The translations under genes were made by a program, and so were the position numbers. Positions 24,189 to 33,856 of a stretch of DNA of 64,000 nucleotides are shown one piece after another. The stretch covers positions 75,667 to 139,666 of the forward strand of contig DASSHG010000003.1 in assembly GCA_035692985.1 (NCBI GenBank). Direction: 5' to 3'. Each line of letters starts with the position of its first letter. The stretch's first letter is position 1. Source of the stretch: JARIHC01 sp035692985 (GTDB lineage: Bacteria > Patescibacteriota > Saccharimonadia > Saccharimonadales > UBA4665). Below the pieces are notes generated by a model, which was not told the origin of the DNA, did no database searches, and worked only from the letters and a program-made list of their open reading frames with translations.

Positions 24189-25277
24189 ATGACTATGGAG
24201 AGATTGATTGAAGAAAAAGACTCTTATGCTATCGGCATTGTCGGCGCCACGGGTTTAGTGGGGCAAACCATTCAGCAGGATTTAATAACGCGCGGCTTCC
24301 CGGTAGATTATGAGAACTCCCGTCTATTCGCTTCTCCTAAATCGGCTGGTAAAGAAGTAGCCTGGAATGGCCATGACTACGCTTTGCAATATGGTCAGGC
24401 TGCTGAAGATTACGAGGGGCTGGATATAGTATTCCTGTCTGCTGGCGGCGATGCCACCAAATCCTCAGTTTCTAAAGAAGAGTGCCCGAAAGTTGCTGAG
24501 GCCGGCGCGATTGCCATCGATAATTCGTCGGCCTGGCGCCACGATCCTGAAGTACCGCTGGTTATTTCTGAAGTGAACCCCGCCGCCCTGGAAGATATTC
24601 CCAAAGGCATTGTGGCTAATCCGAACTGTACTACGATGATTGGGTTGACGGCCTTGAATTCCCTGCACCAGGAAGCCGGTCTGGTCGCCCTGAACGTCAC
24701 CACTCTGCAGTCGGTGTCAGGCCAAGGAATTGACGGGGTCGAAGAATTGCACTTCCAGACCTCAAGAATGATGCGCGACCCCAAAGCCTTTCTGACCGGC
24801 CGGATACGGCAGGAAGACCTGCCGCCAATCCGTATATTCCCCGCGCTCATAGGCAGTAATGTCGCGCCCCACGCCGGAACCTTCATCGGCCGCGATACCA
24901 GCGAAGAGCTAAAATTCGTTAATGAAACCAGGAAGATTTTGGATATTGCCGACTTGGCTATACAGGCTAGCTGCTGGCGTGTGCCGGTCATTAACTGCCA
25001 CTCGCTTTCTATCAGCGCTGAGTTCGAAGACGAATTAACACCCGAACGGGCCGAGGAGCTTTTGGACGGGGCGCCGGGCGTTAGTTTCTGTGATGTACCG
25101 CAGGTACCGCAACCGATCTATGCCAGCGGCCGTGACGAAGTATTCGTGGGTCGTGTCCGGCGTGATGAATCGCGCCCGGGCAAACACGCTTTACAGGCGG
25201 CGGTCACTGCCGACAATGTTCGCAAGGGCGCCTCAACGAACGCAGTCCAAATTGCCGAACTGCTGATTCGCAAATAA
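24189..25277 (+). CDS. asd: Aspartate-semialdehyde dehydrogenase
   Basis: Asd reduces aspartyl phosphate to aspartate semialdehyde, on the path to diaminopimelate, lysine, threonine and methionine. Motifs: NADPH-binding GIVGATGLVGQTI, AIDNSSAWR, catalytic Cys in NPNCTTMIGL, SVSGQG and HAGTFIGRD. Length (362) fits the family. AATAAT lies 6 nt before a second ATG at 24195, so that may be the true start. No other gene of the pathway is in the window; the likely role is supplying diaminopimelate for peptidoglycan. Confidence 0.95.
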   Translation: MTMERLIEEKDSYAIGIVGATGLVGQTIQQDLITRGFPVDYENSRLFASPKSAGKEVAWNGHDYALQYGQAAEDYEGLDIVFLSAGGDATKSSVSKEECPKVAEAGAIAIDNSSAWRHDPEVPLVISEVNPAALEDIPKGIVANPNCTTMIGLTALNSLHQEAGLVALNVTTLQSVSGQGIDGVEELHFQTSRMMRDPKAFLTGRIRQEDLPPIRIFPALIGSNVAPHAGTFIGRDTSEELKFVNETRKILDIADLAIQASCWRVPVINCHSLSISAEFEDELTPERAEELLDGAPGVSFCDVPQVPQPIYASGRDEVFVGRVRRDESRPGKHALQAAVTADNVRKGASTNAVQIAELLIRK

Positions 25278-25278
25278 T

Positions 25279-25371
25279 TGGCGGAGAGAGAGGGATTCGA
25301 ACCCTCGATACGCCGTGAGGCGCATACACGCTTTCCAAGCGTGCTCCTTCAACCACTCGGACACCTCTCCG
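25279..25371 (-). tRNA. tRNA-Ser (GGA)
   Basis: Acceptor GGAGAGG/TCTCTCC, anticodon loop TTGGAAA with GGA, a long class II variable arm, and T arm GAGGG-TTCGAAT-CCCTC. CCA is encoded (25281-25279), one base from the asd stop codon. Confidence 0.95.
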
Positions 25372-25455
25372 TAGGCGCTCCAGCTACCATTATACAAAAA
25401 TTTACTACAAAACACCTTGCGGAAACTGCAAGCATAGGTTTAAACTAGTAATAGC

Positions 25456-26307
25456 ATGGCCCTGATAGAAGTCCAAGACGTCAGTAAACTGTACGGCTTC
25501 GGCGACGCCACTACCCTGGCGCTCGACGAGGTCAGCTTAAAGATTGAGCGCGGCGAGTGCGTGGCCGTGATGGGTCCCAGCGGCTGCGGCAAGTCGACGC
25601 TGATGAATATTATCGGTCTGCTGGACCGGCCGACCAATGGCAATTACCGGTTTGACGGCAAGCCGGCAGCCCGCCTCAAGCCCAACCAGGCGGCCAAATT
25701 CCGGCGCGATAGCATCGGCTTTATTTTCCAATCGTTTAATTTTTTGCCGCGGCTGACGACGCTGGAAAATGTCGCCCTGCCACTGGTTTATAAAGGGATG
25801 GCCGTTAACCGGCGAGTCAAACAAGCCAGTCAAATGCTGAAGCGGGTCGGCGTTCAGAACCGCGAATATTTCTTGCCCGGCCAGCTGAGCGGCGGCCAGG
25901 CCCAGTGCGCCGCTATAGCCCGCGCCCTGGTTAATAATCCGAAGTTGATCATTGCCGACGAGCCGACCGGTAACTTGGACAGCGCCAGCTCGCTGCTGGT
26001 GATGGAGTTGTTGGCTGACATCCATAAACAAGGCAATACGGTGATATTTGTCACTCACAATCCTGAACTGACCCGCTATGCCACGCGGGTACTGTACATG
26101 CACGATGGCCAGATTATCCACGATGAGAAGACGGCGCTTGGCCGTGTGGCCACAACGGCCCGCAAAGTCCTGTACACCTTGCCGGCGACCAGCGAAGAAG
26201 ATGATTTGGCCGGAGTTTCGGCCTTGATGAAAGCCTTGCCCGGTACGCCGGCCCCGCCGACGCCGAAGCGCAAAAAAACTAAGGCCAAAAAAAGGAAGCG
26301 GTCATGA
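25456..26307 (+). CDS. ABC transporter ATPase (MacB/LolD type)
   Basis: Nucleotide-binding subunit of a mechanotransmission-type exporter. Walker A GPSGCGKST, Q loop, signature LSGGQAQCAAIARAL, Walker B LIIADEPTGNLDS and switch His in FVTHN are all present. The 60-residue C-terminal extension is linker-like and ends in a Lys/Arg-rich tail (KRKKTKAKKRKRS), unusual for the family. It overlaps the permease gene by 4 bp. Confidence 0.94.
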   Translation: MALIEVQDVSKLYGFGDATTLALDEVSLKIERGECVAVMGPSGCGKSTLMNIIGLLDRPTNGNYRFDGKPAARLKPNQAAKFRRDSIGFIFQSFNFLPRLTTLENVALPLVYKGMAVNRRVKQASQMLKRVGVQNREYFLPGQLSGGQAQCAAIARALVNNPKLIIADEPTGNLDSASSLLVMELLADIHKQGNTVIFVTHNPELTRYATRVLYMHDGQIIHDEKTALGRVATTARKVLYTLPATSEEDDLAGVSALMKALPGTPAPPTPKRKKTKAKKRKRS

Positions 26308-27548
26308 CCAAGTCTTCCCTGACCCGCGGCCATTTCAAGGCTGGCCTGGACGCGGTGCGCGGCGCCAAGCTGCGCAGTTTCTGGACGATGTTCGGCGTGA
26401 TTGTCGGCGTCACATCGGTTATCACGGTGCTTGGTATCGGCCAAGGTGTCAACCGACAGGTCACCGGTCAGATCCACCACTTGGGAAACGATTTAATTAC
26501 TATCCGGCCGGCCCAGTTACATCCAGGCGGGGATGGCGGCAATGGCAACGTCAGCTTATTATCTGATAGCAGCGGCTTCAGCGGCGCGCTGCGGCCGCGC
26601 GACATCAGCACGGTGGCCGGCGTCAAAGGCGTGGCCGCCAGCGCGCCGCTGACGGTGGTGACCGGCAAGGTCACCGGCGACCAGGGCGATTACAACCAGG
26701 GTTTCGTGATCGGAACCGGCAGCGACCTGTCCGCCCTGTTGAACCAATCGGTGTCCTACGGCAGTTTTTTGACATCGGATGATGATGGCACCAACGCCGC
26801 CGTACTCGGGCCACATGCCGCCGAAGCGCTGTTTAACGAAGATGTGCCGTTGGGCCGCAGTTTCACTTTTCGCGGCCAGCGCTTTATCGTGCGCGGCGTC
26901 TTCAACAATTTCACCACCACGCCCCTCAGCCAGGAAACAGATTTTAATAACGCTATCTTTATCCCCAACGAAGTCGCCGAGAGCCTGACCAACAGCACCG
27001 CGCCGACTTACGAAATCCTGGCCAAGGCATCGAATGCCAAACAGACCAACCAGGTAGCCGCGGCTATCCAAAAGGCGCTCGATAAATCACGCGGAGGCCA
27101 GAGCAACCTGGCGGTTTTGCGCGGTAACCAGAACGTGACGGCCAGCCAGGATATCCTGCAGCTTTTAACGCGGCTGGTGGCTGGCGTGGCGGCAATCTCG
27201 CTGTTCGTCGGCGGTGTCGGCATTATGAATGTCATGCTGGTGTCGGTTTCGGAACGGACGCACGAGATCGGCATCCGCAAAGCTGTCGGTGCTACTAACA
27301 GCCAGATCCTGAGCCAGTTCATGATCGAGGCCACCGCGCTCAGCGTGATCGGCGGCGCTATAGGCGTGGCACTGGCTTTCGTGATTGACGGGCTGCTGCG
27401 ACTCTTTACCGACTTGCGGCCGGTCATTTCCTGGCAGGCTGTGGTTCTGGCCTTTGGCGTGTCGCTAGTGGTCGGCGTGGTATTTGGCACCATTCCGGCG
27501 CTGAAGGCGGCGCGGCGCGACCCGATTGAAGCGCTAAGGTCGGAGTAA
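26304..27548 (+). CDS. ABC transporter permease (MacB/FtsX family)
   Basis: The 414 residues have the MacB layout: an N-terminal membrane helix (FWTMFGVIVGVTSVITVLGIG), a large extracytoplasmic domain (about 50-270), then three helices with the FtsX signature (GGVGIMNVMLVSVSERTHEIGIRKAVGA) and the closing PALKAARRDPIEALR. With the overlapping ATPase it forms a complete 2+2 transporter, possibly for a peptide or lipophilic compound or for envelope protein release. Confidence 0.93.
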   Translation: MTKSSLTRGHFKAGLDAVRGAKLRSFWTMFGVIVGVTSVITVLGIGQGVNRQVTGQIHHLGNDLITIRPAQLHPGGDGGNGNVSLLSDSSGFSGALRPRDISTVAGVKGVAASAPLTVVTGKVTGDQGDYNQGFVIGTGSDLSALLNQSVSYGSFLTSDDDGTNAAVLGPHAAEALFNEDVPLGRSFTFRGQRFIVRGVFNNFTTTPLSQETDFNNAIFIPNEVAESLTNSTAPTYEILAKASNAKQTNQVAAAIQKALDKSRGGQSNLAVLRGNQNVTASQDILQLLTRLVAGVAAISLFVGGVGIMNVMLVSVSERTHEIGIRKAVGATNSQILSQFMIEATALSVIGGAIGVALAFVIDGLLRLFTDLRPVISWQAVVLAFGVSLVVGVVFGTIPALKAARRDPIEALRSE

Positions 27549-27566
27549 ACCGATTAAGCCTAGTAA

Positions 27567-28943
27567 TTACTGAAACAGCGCCCAGATGGCGGCCACGCCG
27601 GAAACGGTCATTAGTCCGGTCGTACCCCAGCCAATGGCCGAAACATAGCGCTTGTTCACCCAGTGCCCCATGATCTTGCGATTGCTGCTGATAAGTACTA
27701 TCAGGCCAAGCACCAAGGGCGCTACGATACCGTTGGCCACGGCGGCATAAATCAAAGCTTTGATTGGATTCAGGCCAATAAAGTTGATGCTCAGGCCGAC
27801 CAACATGGCAATAATCAGCACGCCGTAAAAGGCATAGGCTTGCTTGAGGCTGCGGTTCAGGCCGGATTTCCAGCGGAAGCTTTCGGCTACCGCGTAAGAG
27901 GCCGAGCCGGCCATCACCGGAATCGCCAGCAGCCCGGTACCGATAATACCCAGCGCGAACAAAATATAAGCGGCGCTGCCAGCGAACGGTTTAAGAGCCT
28001 GGGCGGCCTGGGCCGAGGTCTCAATATGGGTGATGCCATGCGGGAACAGCACCGCGCCGCAGGCGGCGATAATGAAGAACATCACCACGTTAGAAAGCAG
28101 CATGCCTGACCAAACGTCTAGGCGCATATTTTTGATGACGCTCGGATCGGCTCCTCGGCGCAGCGCTACCGTCGTCTTGCCGGCGGCAATCTGCTCCTCA
28201 ACTTCTTGCGAGGTCTGCCAGAAGAACAGGAACGGCGAAATTGTAGTACCCAGGATAGCGCAGATCAGTATAATCTGGTCCTTGCCAAGTGTCATGGACG
28301 GCACGATAGCGCCCCTGAAAACACTGCCCCAATCCAGGTGGGCCAGCAATGTGGAAGCAACATATGATAACAATACCAACGCCAGCCACTTGAGATATTT
28401 GGCATAGCGCGGATAAGGCGTGAAAATCTGTAGACCTAGACACAATATCGTAAAAGCTACCACCAAGACGCCAAAATTCAGGCTGGGCCGTAACAATTGG
28501 GCGGCCTGGGCCATGGCGCCCAGATCGGCGCCCAGGTTGAAACTGTTAGCCACGAAAAGCAAGGCGGTACAAAGCAGTAAAACGCGCCGCGGGAAATGCA
28601 AACGGATGGTGCCGGCCAGTCCCCGCCCCGTAACCAGGCCGATACGGGCGCACATTTCCTGCACTACGGCCATCAAAGGAAAAGTCAGCGCCGACAGCCA
28701 CAGCAGCTGGAAACCGTACTGCGCGCCGGTCTGGCTGTAGGTGGCGATGCCGGACGGATCGTCGTCAGACGCGCCGGTAGTCAAGCCTGGCCCCAGGGCG
28801 TGCCAGTAATCACCGGTCCTTTTAATAACCGGATTGGCCGGCAGGCCGGTCATCACCTTTTGGGTGGCGGTAACGCTGTAATCCAGCAACTCGGCGGGAG
28901 CCTCGGCGGTTTTGCGTAAATAATCTGTTTGTTTTTTGGACAT
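27567..28943 (-). CDS. NRAMP-related metal transporter with divergent metal site
   Basis: The 458-residue protein has about 11 membrane helices of the NRAMP (LeuT) fold. The helix 1 motif reads ASDDDPSGIATYSQTG instead of the DPGN of transition-metal NRAMPs, and the helix 6 region reads GTTISPFLFFWQTS, without the MPH metal-ligand motif. The missing Met argues against classic Mn/Fe selectivity and is in line with NRAMP-related magnesium-type carriers; this is inference. It is transcribed toward the ABC genes. Confidence 0.85.
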   Translation of the reverse strand: MSKKQTDYLRKTAEAPAELLDYSVTATQKVMTGLPANPVIKRTGDYWHALGPGLTTGASDDDPSGIATYSQTGAQYGFQLLWLSALTFPLMAVVQEMCARIGLVTGRGLAGTIRLHFPRRVLLLCTALLFVANSFNLGADLGAMAQAAQLLRPSLNFGVLVVAFTILCLGLQIFTPYPRYAKYLKWLALVLLSYVASTLLAHLDWGSVFRGAIVPSMTLGKDQIILICAILGTTISPFLFFWQTSQEVEEQIAAGKTTVALRRGADPSVIKNMRLDVWSGMLLSNVVMFFIIAACGAVLFPHGITHIETSAQAAQALKPFAGSAAYILFALGIIGTGLLAIPVMAGSASYAVAESFRWKSGLNRSLKQAYAFYGVLIIAMLVGLSINFIGLNPIKALIYAAVANGIVAPLVLGLIVLISSNRKIMGHWVNKRYVSAIGWGTTGLMTVSGVAAIWALFQ

Positions 28944-28994
28944 AGCCCTGGTTTAGGTGTTGGCGAACGTAGTTAAATTATACCAGTTTCCTCT

Positions 28995-29600
28995 TTAAAA
29001 GTAACGGCCGTAATAGTACCAAAAATGTTTCAGTATCAGGGCGATGACAATCAAAAACCACAGAACCAGCAGGTCGAGATGATGCCGCCGGATCCATTTG
29101 TATACTTTCTGGGTCTTGCCGGTGGGCAGCCGGATATGTTTCTGATCGATGTTATAGAGCGTCAAATACCAGAACGTAATGGTCATCACGACATCTATAC
29201 CCAAGCAATACGGACACAAGGCATGGATGCGGTAAACGCTCTCAAATAACAGCCAGTAAGCGAAAATCAATCCCAGTGTGTAGCCGCTCTGGAAAGTCAG
29301 CCAGAACCAGCGCTTGAAACGGGCACCGGCTAACATAGCACCGCCGACCACCGCCACCACCGGAAACGCCCCCAGGCCAATGAACGGATTCGGAAAACCG
29401 AAGACGTGGGCTTGCGCGCTCTGCATAACGCCGCCGCAGCTGATGATTGGGTTGAGGTTGCACGATGGCACGAAGTTCGGATTAGCCGCCAGCTTGACCT
29501 TGTCCCACATGATGATAAAAGAACAGATGTAGCCGATAATCCCGCCGATCAGCAGAATCCACGGCAAGGCTTTTTGCAGGTTCCAATTTTTAGCGCTCAT
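28995..29600 (-). CDS. Vitamin K epoxide reductase (VKOR) family protein
   Basis: Bacterial VKOR reoxidises a DsbA-like oxidase with quinone and so drives disulfide formation outside the membrane. The 201 residues have about five helices, the loop cysteine pair (C-N-L-N-P-I-I-S-C near residues 47-55) and the redox CPYC in HALCPYCLG. No fused thioredoxin domain, so the partner must be separate; none lies in this window. The start is backed by TG-A-TATAAT (29614-29609) 8 nt upstream, inside the 3' end region of the protease gene. Confidence 0.93.
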   Translation of the reverse strand: MSAKNWNLQKALPWILLIGGIIGYICSFIIMWDKVKLAANPNFVPSCNLNPIISCGGVMQSAQAHVFGFPNPFIGLGAFPVVAVVGGAMLAGARFKRWFWLTFQSGYTLGLIFAYWLLFESVYRIHALCPYCLGIDVVMTITFWYLTLYNIDQKHIRLPTGKTQKVYKWIRRHHLDLLVLWFLIVIALILKHFWYYYGRYF

Positions 29601-29619
29601 TCAGGGCAATTATATCAGA

Positions 29620-30786
29620 TTACTCGGCGCAGCGGCCGGTACCGACCGGCTGGTCCTGGGCGGCGGCCTGGTTAATTTCTCCCTTTACCTGGTCGCTGGT
29701 GAGGGCGTAGCCGGTGTGCGGGTAGTCGGTTGATTCGGCGAAGATGACGCCGATGACCGTGCCATCCTTAGCTACCAATGGGCCGCCGGAATTGCCGGGG
29801 ATGATATCGGCCTGCAGTTCGTAAACCTGGCGGAGCGTGTCGCCCTGGCCGTAGATATCGCGGCCGCTGGCCGTGAATTGGTTGGAAACCGCCGCCGGGC
29901 CGGCTTTGAAACCGCCGCCGCCGGGATAGCCCAAAACGGCTGCCGGTGTGCCGACGCCGACCCGGTGATCGGCCACTACCAAGCTGTGGCCCTCCAGATT
30001 GGAAACTCTAAGTACGGCAAAATCGAGGTCCGGATCGAACCAAATTACGGTGCTGCTGTGCGTGCCGTTGCCGTCCTCCACATAAGGATGCCGGATGCCG
30101 GCGACGACATGCGCGTTAGTGGCTACCAAGTTGGAACCAGCCACGAAACCGGAACCCTCGACCACGCCGCCGCAGCCCTGTCCCTCTATTTTAACGACCG
30201 AATCACGGTCCTGGTCGACGGCTGCCTGCAAATCGCCCAGCGACGGCACGTTGACCTGGCTGTTCGGAGCCGGTTCGCCGCCGATGAAAACTTGAGGGAA
30301 ACCGTTGGGATCGACCAGCCGCCCCAGGTTGCTGATCACGCCCGGCGCGCCGGGCAGCGCCCGGTTGAGCGCGCTGACGATTTTGGAATCGCGCAGCTGG
30401 GATTGGAAAGCCGGTACCGGCAGGCTGCCAACCACTGCCGCCAGCAGCCAAATTGTCAGCAGCAGCGACACTACGCTGAGCAGGCCGCCAAAACCATTAT
30501 CGAGAATATTAATTTTTTTGAGTACTACGCGGTGCTTTAGCTTGATACCGGCGTATTCACCGACGGCCAACAATATAAGCGCGCAGCCCAGCGTGGTCGC
30601 CAGGGTGATCAGCGAACGGCCGGTCTGACTGTGTGCCCAGTGCACGGTATAGTGCTCTAACCAGGCGCCCAAAAACAGACCGCCAAAGAAGCCGCCGGTG
30701 GAAAATAATTGCCTTACAAAGCCGATTTCGCGCCCGCGGTACAGCGCGCTGACGGCAAAGATAACTATGGCGATGTCTATGATCAT
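29620..30786 (-). CDS. MarP-like membrane serine protease (CvpA + trypsin-like)
   Basis: The first 110 residues form a CvpA-like four-helix membrane domain; the rest is a chymotrypsin-fold protease with triad His in TNAHVV, Asp in LDFAVLRV and Ser in GNSGGPL. The architecture is that of mycobacterial MarP (Rv3671c), which protects against acid and oxidative stress. Two cysteines near the active domain (GCGG and the C-terminal TGRC) could form a disulfide. It is 18 nt downstream of the aldehyde dehydrogenase gene and has a GGAGCAGG ribosome binding site. Confidence 0.93.
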   Translation of the reverse strand: MIIDIAIVIFAVSALYRGREIGFVRQLFSTGGFFGGLFLGAWLEHYTVHWAHSQTGRSLITLATTLGCALILLAVGEYAGIKLKHRVVLKKINILDNGFGGLLSVVSLLLTIWLLAAVVGSLPVPAFQSQLRDSKIVSALNRALPGAPGVISNLGRLVDPNGFPQVFIGGEPAPNSQVNVPSLGDLQAAVDQDRDSVVKIEGQGCGGVVEGSGFVAGSNLVATNAHVVAGIRHPYVEDGNGTHSSTVIWFDPDLDFAVLRVSNLEGHSLVVADHRVGVGTPAAVLGYPGGGGFKAGPAAVSNQFTASGRDIYGQGDTLRQVYELQADIIPGNSGGPLVAKDGTVIGVIFAESTDYPHTGYALTSDQVKGEINQAAAQDQPVGTGRCAE

Positions 30787-30803
30787 GGGATGCCTGCTCC
30801 GCG

Positions 30804-32171
30804 CTATTTGACCCAGACGGTTTTGATGTTGACGAATTCCTTAATGCCGTAATGCGACAGCTCGCGGCCGTAGCCGGACTGCTTAATTCCGCCGAACGGC
30901 AAACGAGGATCGGACTTCACCTGGCCGTTAATAAAGACGGCGCCAGCTTCTAACTGTTGGGCCAGCTTTTGGGCGGCCGCTTGGTCGTTGCTAAAGATTG
31001 TTGAGGCCAGGCCGTAGGGACTGTCGTTAGCTACCCGCACGGCTTGGGCAGCATCTTTGACCGGTATGATTGGCAGGACCGGCCCAAAAACCTCTTCGGC
31101 GAACACTGGCATATCTTTCGTGATGTTGGTTAGCACGGCCGGCGTGTAAAAGTAGCCCTTGCCGGCCGGGCGCTGGCCGCCGCAAACCAGCTTGGCGCCC
31201 TTCTTGATTGATTCCTGCACCTGCCTGTCGATGTCTTTGACGGCCTGTTCATTGACCAGCGGCCCGACGGTTGTCTCCGGCTTAGTCGGGTCGCCGATGA
31301 CCTCCTGTTCGATAGCGGCTTTTAACTTGGCAGTAAATTCTTCAGCCACGGCCGTCTCGACGATGAAGCGCTTAGCCGAGATGCAGCTCTGGCCGGCATT
31401 GAACTGCAGTCGGGTGGCTGCCGCGGTCTTGGCGGCGGCGTCGAGGTCCGCGTCGGCCAGCACGATGAACGGATCACTGCCGCCCAGCTCCAATACGGTT
31501 TTTTTGATCATTTCGCCGGCTGTTTTGGCCACCTGGGAGCCGGCGTATTCGCTGCCGGTCAACGTGACGGCTTTAACGCGCCGGTCGCGGATAATGGCAT
31601 CGACTTTGGCCGAGCCGATTTCCAGGTTGGCAAAAGCGCCTTCCGGAAAACCGGCCTCGCGGAAGATTTTTTCGATCGCCTGGCCGCTGAGCTGGACGTT
31701 GGAGGCATGCTTGAGTACGCCAGTATTGCCGGCCATCAGCGCTGGCACGGCGAAACGGAAGACTTGCCAAAATGGAAAGTTCCAAGGCATTACGGCCAAC
31801 ACCACGCCAAGTGGATCAAAGCGGGCATAACTCTCGGCGGCGTCAGTCACGATCTTTTCGGGTGCTAGAAACTTGGCGGCATTATCGGCGTAATAGTCGC
31901 AGGTCGCGGCGCATTTTTCGACTTCCGCTCCGGCCGCGCTAATGGTCTTGCCCATCTCGCTGGTCATAATTGCGGCCAGATCGGATTTTTGGGCGCGCAA
32001 GACTTCCGCCGCCCGGCGCATCAACTTGGCTCGCTCGTCAAACGACGTCTCGCGCCACTTTTCAAAAGCTGCCTGGGCGGCCGCCAGCTTCTGGTCGATC
32101 TGCTGGTCGCTAAGCTCGTCAAATTCCTGGATCACTTCTTCGCTTGCCGGGTTGATTGAACGCAAAGCCAT
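30804..32171 (-). CDS. NAD(P)-dependent aldehyde dehydrogenase (succinate-semialdehyde type)
   Basis: The 455-residue enzyme has the family motifs MPWNFPFWQV, catalytic Glu in LELGGSDPFIVL, catalytic Cys in FNAGQSCISAKR and EVFGPVLP. The SINPASEEVI start and length place it nearest to succinate-semialdehyde dehydrogenases, although substrate cannot be read. GGAGGGAAG precedes the ATG. It sits between the acetolactate-synthase-like gene and the protease gene and is probably co-transcribed with both. Confidence 0.92.
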   Translation of the reverse strand: MALRSINPASEEVIQEFDELSDQQIDQKLAAAQAAFEKWRETSFDERAKLMRRAAEVLRAQKSDLAAIMTSEMGKTISAAGAEVEKCAATCDYYADNAAKFLAPEKIVTDAAESYARFDPLGVVLAVMPWNFPFWQVFRFAVPALMAGNTGVLKHASNVQLSGQAIEKIFREAGFPEGAFANLEIGSAKVDAIIRDRRVKAVTLTGSEYAGSQVAKTAGEMIKKTVLELGGSDPFIVLADADLDAAAKTAAATRLQFNAGQSCISAKRFIVETAVAEEFTAKLKAAIEQEVIGDPTKPETTVGPLVNEQAVKDIDRQVQESIKKGAKLVCGGQRPAGKGYFYTPAVLTNITKDMPVFAEEVFGPVLPIIPVKDAAQAVRVANDSPYGLASTIFSNDQAAAQKLAQQLEAGAVFINGQVKSDPRLPFGGIKQSGYGRELSHYGIKEFVNIKTVWVK

Positions 32172-32189
32172 ATGTCTTCCCTCCTGTGC

Positions 32190-33797
32190 CTATTTACCTA
32201 GCGTACTATTTTCGCTGTAGTCGATCGGCAGGTCAATGATATGCACACCACCGGCCTGCAAAGCCTTTTCCAGTGCCGGTTTAAACTCCACGGCTGTTTC
32301 CGGCCGGTGTCCGCTGGCGCCAAAGCTTTCCGCCAGTTTCACGAAATCCGGATTGCCGAAACTCAGGCCGTAATCGGCCAGGTCCATGCTAGCTTGTTTC
32401 CACTTGATCATGCCGTAGCCATTGTCATTGACAACGATAATCACCAGATCCAGTTTCAGCCGGATGACCGTTTCCAGGTCGGCGATGTTCATCATTACTC
32501 CGCCGTCGCCGGCCACTACCACGACCGGTTTGTCGGGATTGAGCAGTTTGGCGGCGGTGCCGGCGCCCAGACCGGCGCCCATGGTTGCCAAGGCATTATC
32601 CAGTAAGACGGTGTTCTGCTCGTAAGCCGGATAATTGCGGGCGATCCAAAGTTTGAACATGCCGTTGTCCAGACTGAGGATGGCCTCGCGCGGCAGAGCG
32701 TCGCGCAGGTCTTTGACCAAGCGTTGCGGTTTGACTGGAAAAGCGTCGCTGCCGGCATTGACCAGTGTATCGTCGAGCTGTTTTTGCCTAAGTTCGCGCA
32801 ATTCCTCGACCGGCCAATATTGCTTAGGCTGCAGGCGCTCACTGACGGCCCACAAGGCGTACGAAATATCGCCGATGACTTCCAGCGCCGGCTGGTAAAC
32901 CTTGTCCAGATCGGCCGGATAAAAATTCAGATGGGCGATTTTCTGCTCGTCCCGCGCGATGACCGGCGGCTTTTCGGTGATGTCGTGGCCGAGCATGATA
33001 ATCAAATCAGCGGCCTGGAGCGCTTGGTGCACGAAATCGCCACTAGAGAGCGCCGCGGTGCCCAGATACAGCTCGGAACTCTCATCTGCCACGCCCTTGC
33101 CCATCTGGGTGCTGACAAACGGAATGCCGCTTTTATCGATAAAATTCTTGAGCTGTTTGCCGATTAGCTTGCGGTTGGCCCCGGAGCCGATAACGATGAC
33201 CGGCTTGCTAGCGCCCTGGACCAGCTCCAGCAACTGGTTGATGGATTTTTCATCTGGCACTGGTCGGCGCAGTTTCTGCCACTCTATCGGCGCCTGGCCG
33301 CTTTCTTCTTCAGCGACATCTTCCGGTAATTCAATATGTACGGCGCCCGGCCGCTCGCTCTCGGCGGTGCGCACGGCTTGGTAGATGGTGGCCGGGATAC
33401 GGTCGGCGGCCACAATTGTTTCAGCCGATTTGGTCAGCGGCCGCATCATGCCCACTACATCCAGAATTTGGAACTTGCCCTGCTTGCTCTTTTTGATAGG
33501 TTTTTGACCGGTGATGACCATCAGAGGCATGCCGCCCAATTGGGCATAAGCCACGCCGGTGACTAGATTGGTAGCACCCGGCCCCAGCGTTGACAGCGCC
33601 ACACCGACCCGGCCGGTCAGACGGCCCACGGTAGCCGCCATAAAAACGGCCGCTTGCTCGTCGCGGGTGGTTATTAAATCGATTTCCGACTCGCGCAAAG
33701 CCTCCACGAACGCCAGGTTCTCCTCACCCGGCACACCGAAGACGTGTTTCACGCCGGCGGCCTCTAATGACGCGACAAATAATTGAGCTGCTTTCAC
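32190..33797 (-). CDS. Acetolactate-synthase-like thiamine-diphosphate enzyme
   Basis: The protein (535 aa) has the ThDP-enzyme layout: N-terminal domain with catalytic Glu in FGVPGEENL, LSTLGPGATN and GQKPIKKSKQG, a central domain, and a C-terminal domain with GDGGVMMNIADLETV...NDN metal/ThDP motif. It resembles catabolic acetolactate synthases; no regulatory subunit is nearby. A GTG start at 33797 (VKAAQLFVASLEAAG) is preferred over an ATG 18 nt upstream because family members begin there and AGGGG lies 10 nt before it. Product may be acetolactate for acetoin-type fermentation. Confidence 0.88.
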   Translation of the reverse strand: MKAAQLFVASLEAAGVKHVFGVPGEENLAFVEALRESEIDLITTRDEQAAVFMAATVGRLTGRVGVALSTLGPGATNLVTGVAYAQLGGMPLMVITGQKPIKKSKQGKFQILDVVGMMRPLTKSAETIVAADRIPATIYQAVRTAESERPGAVHIELPEDVAEEESGQAPIEWQKLRRPVPDEKSINQLLELVQGASKPVIVIGSGANRKLIGKQLKNFIDKSGIPFVSTQMGKGVADESSELYLGTAALSSGDFVHQALQAADLIIMLGHDITEKPPVIARDEQKIAHLNFYPADLDKVYQPALEVIGDISYALWAVSERLQPKQYWPVEELRELRQKQLDDTLVNAGSDAFPVKPQRLVKDLRDALPREAILSLDNGMFKLWIARNYPAYEQNTVLLDNALATMGAGLGAGTAAKLLNPDKPVVVVAGDGGVMMNIADLETVIRLKLDLVIIVVNDNGYGMIKWKQASMDLADYGLSFGNPDFVKLAESFGASGHRPETAVEFKPALEKALQAGGVHIIDLPIDYSENSTLGK

Positions 33798-33856
33798 GTT
33801 TTGATTACCCCTCATTTAGCTACATATACTGTATCACGGACGGACGTATTAAGAAG

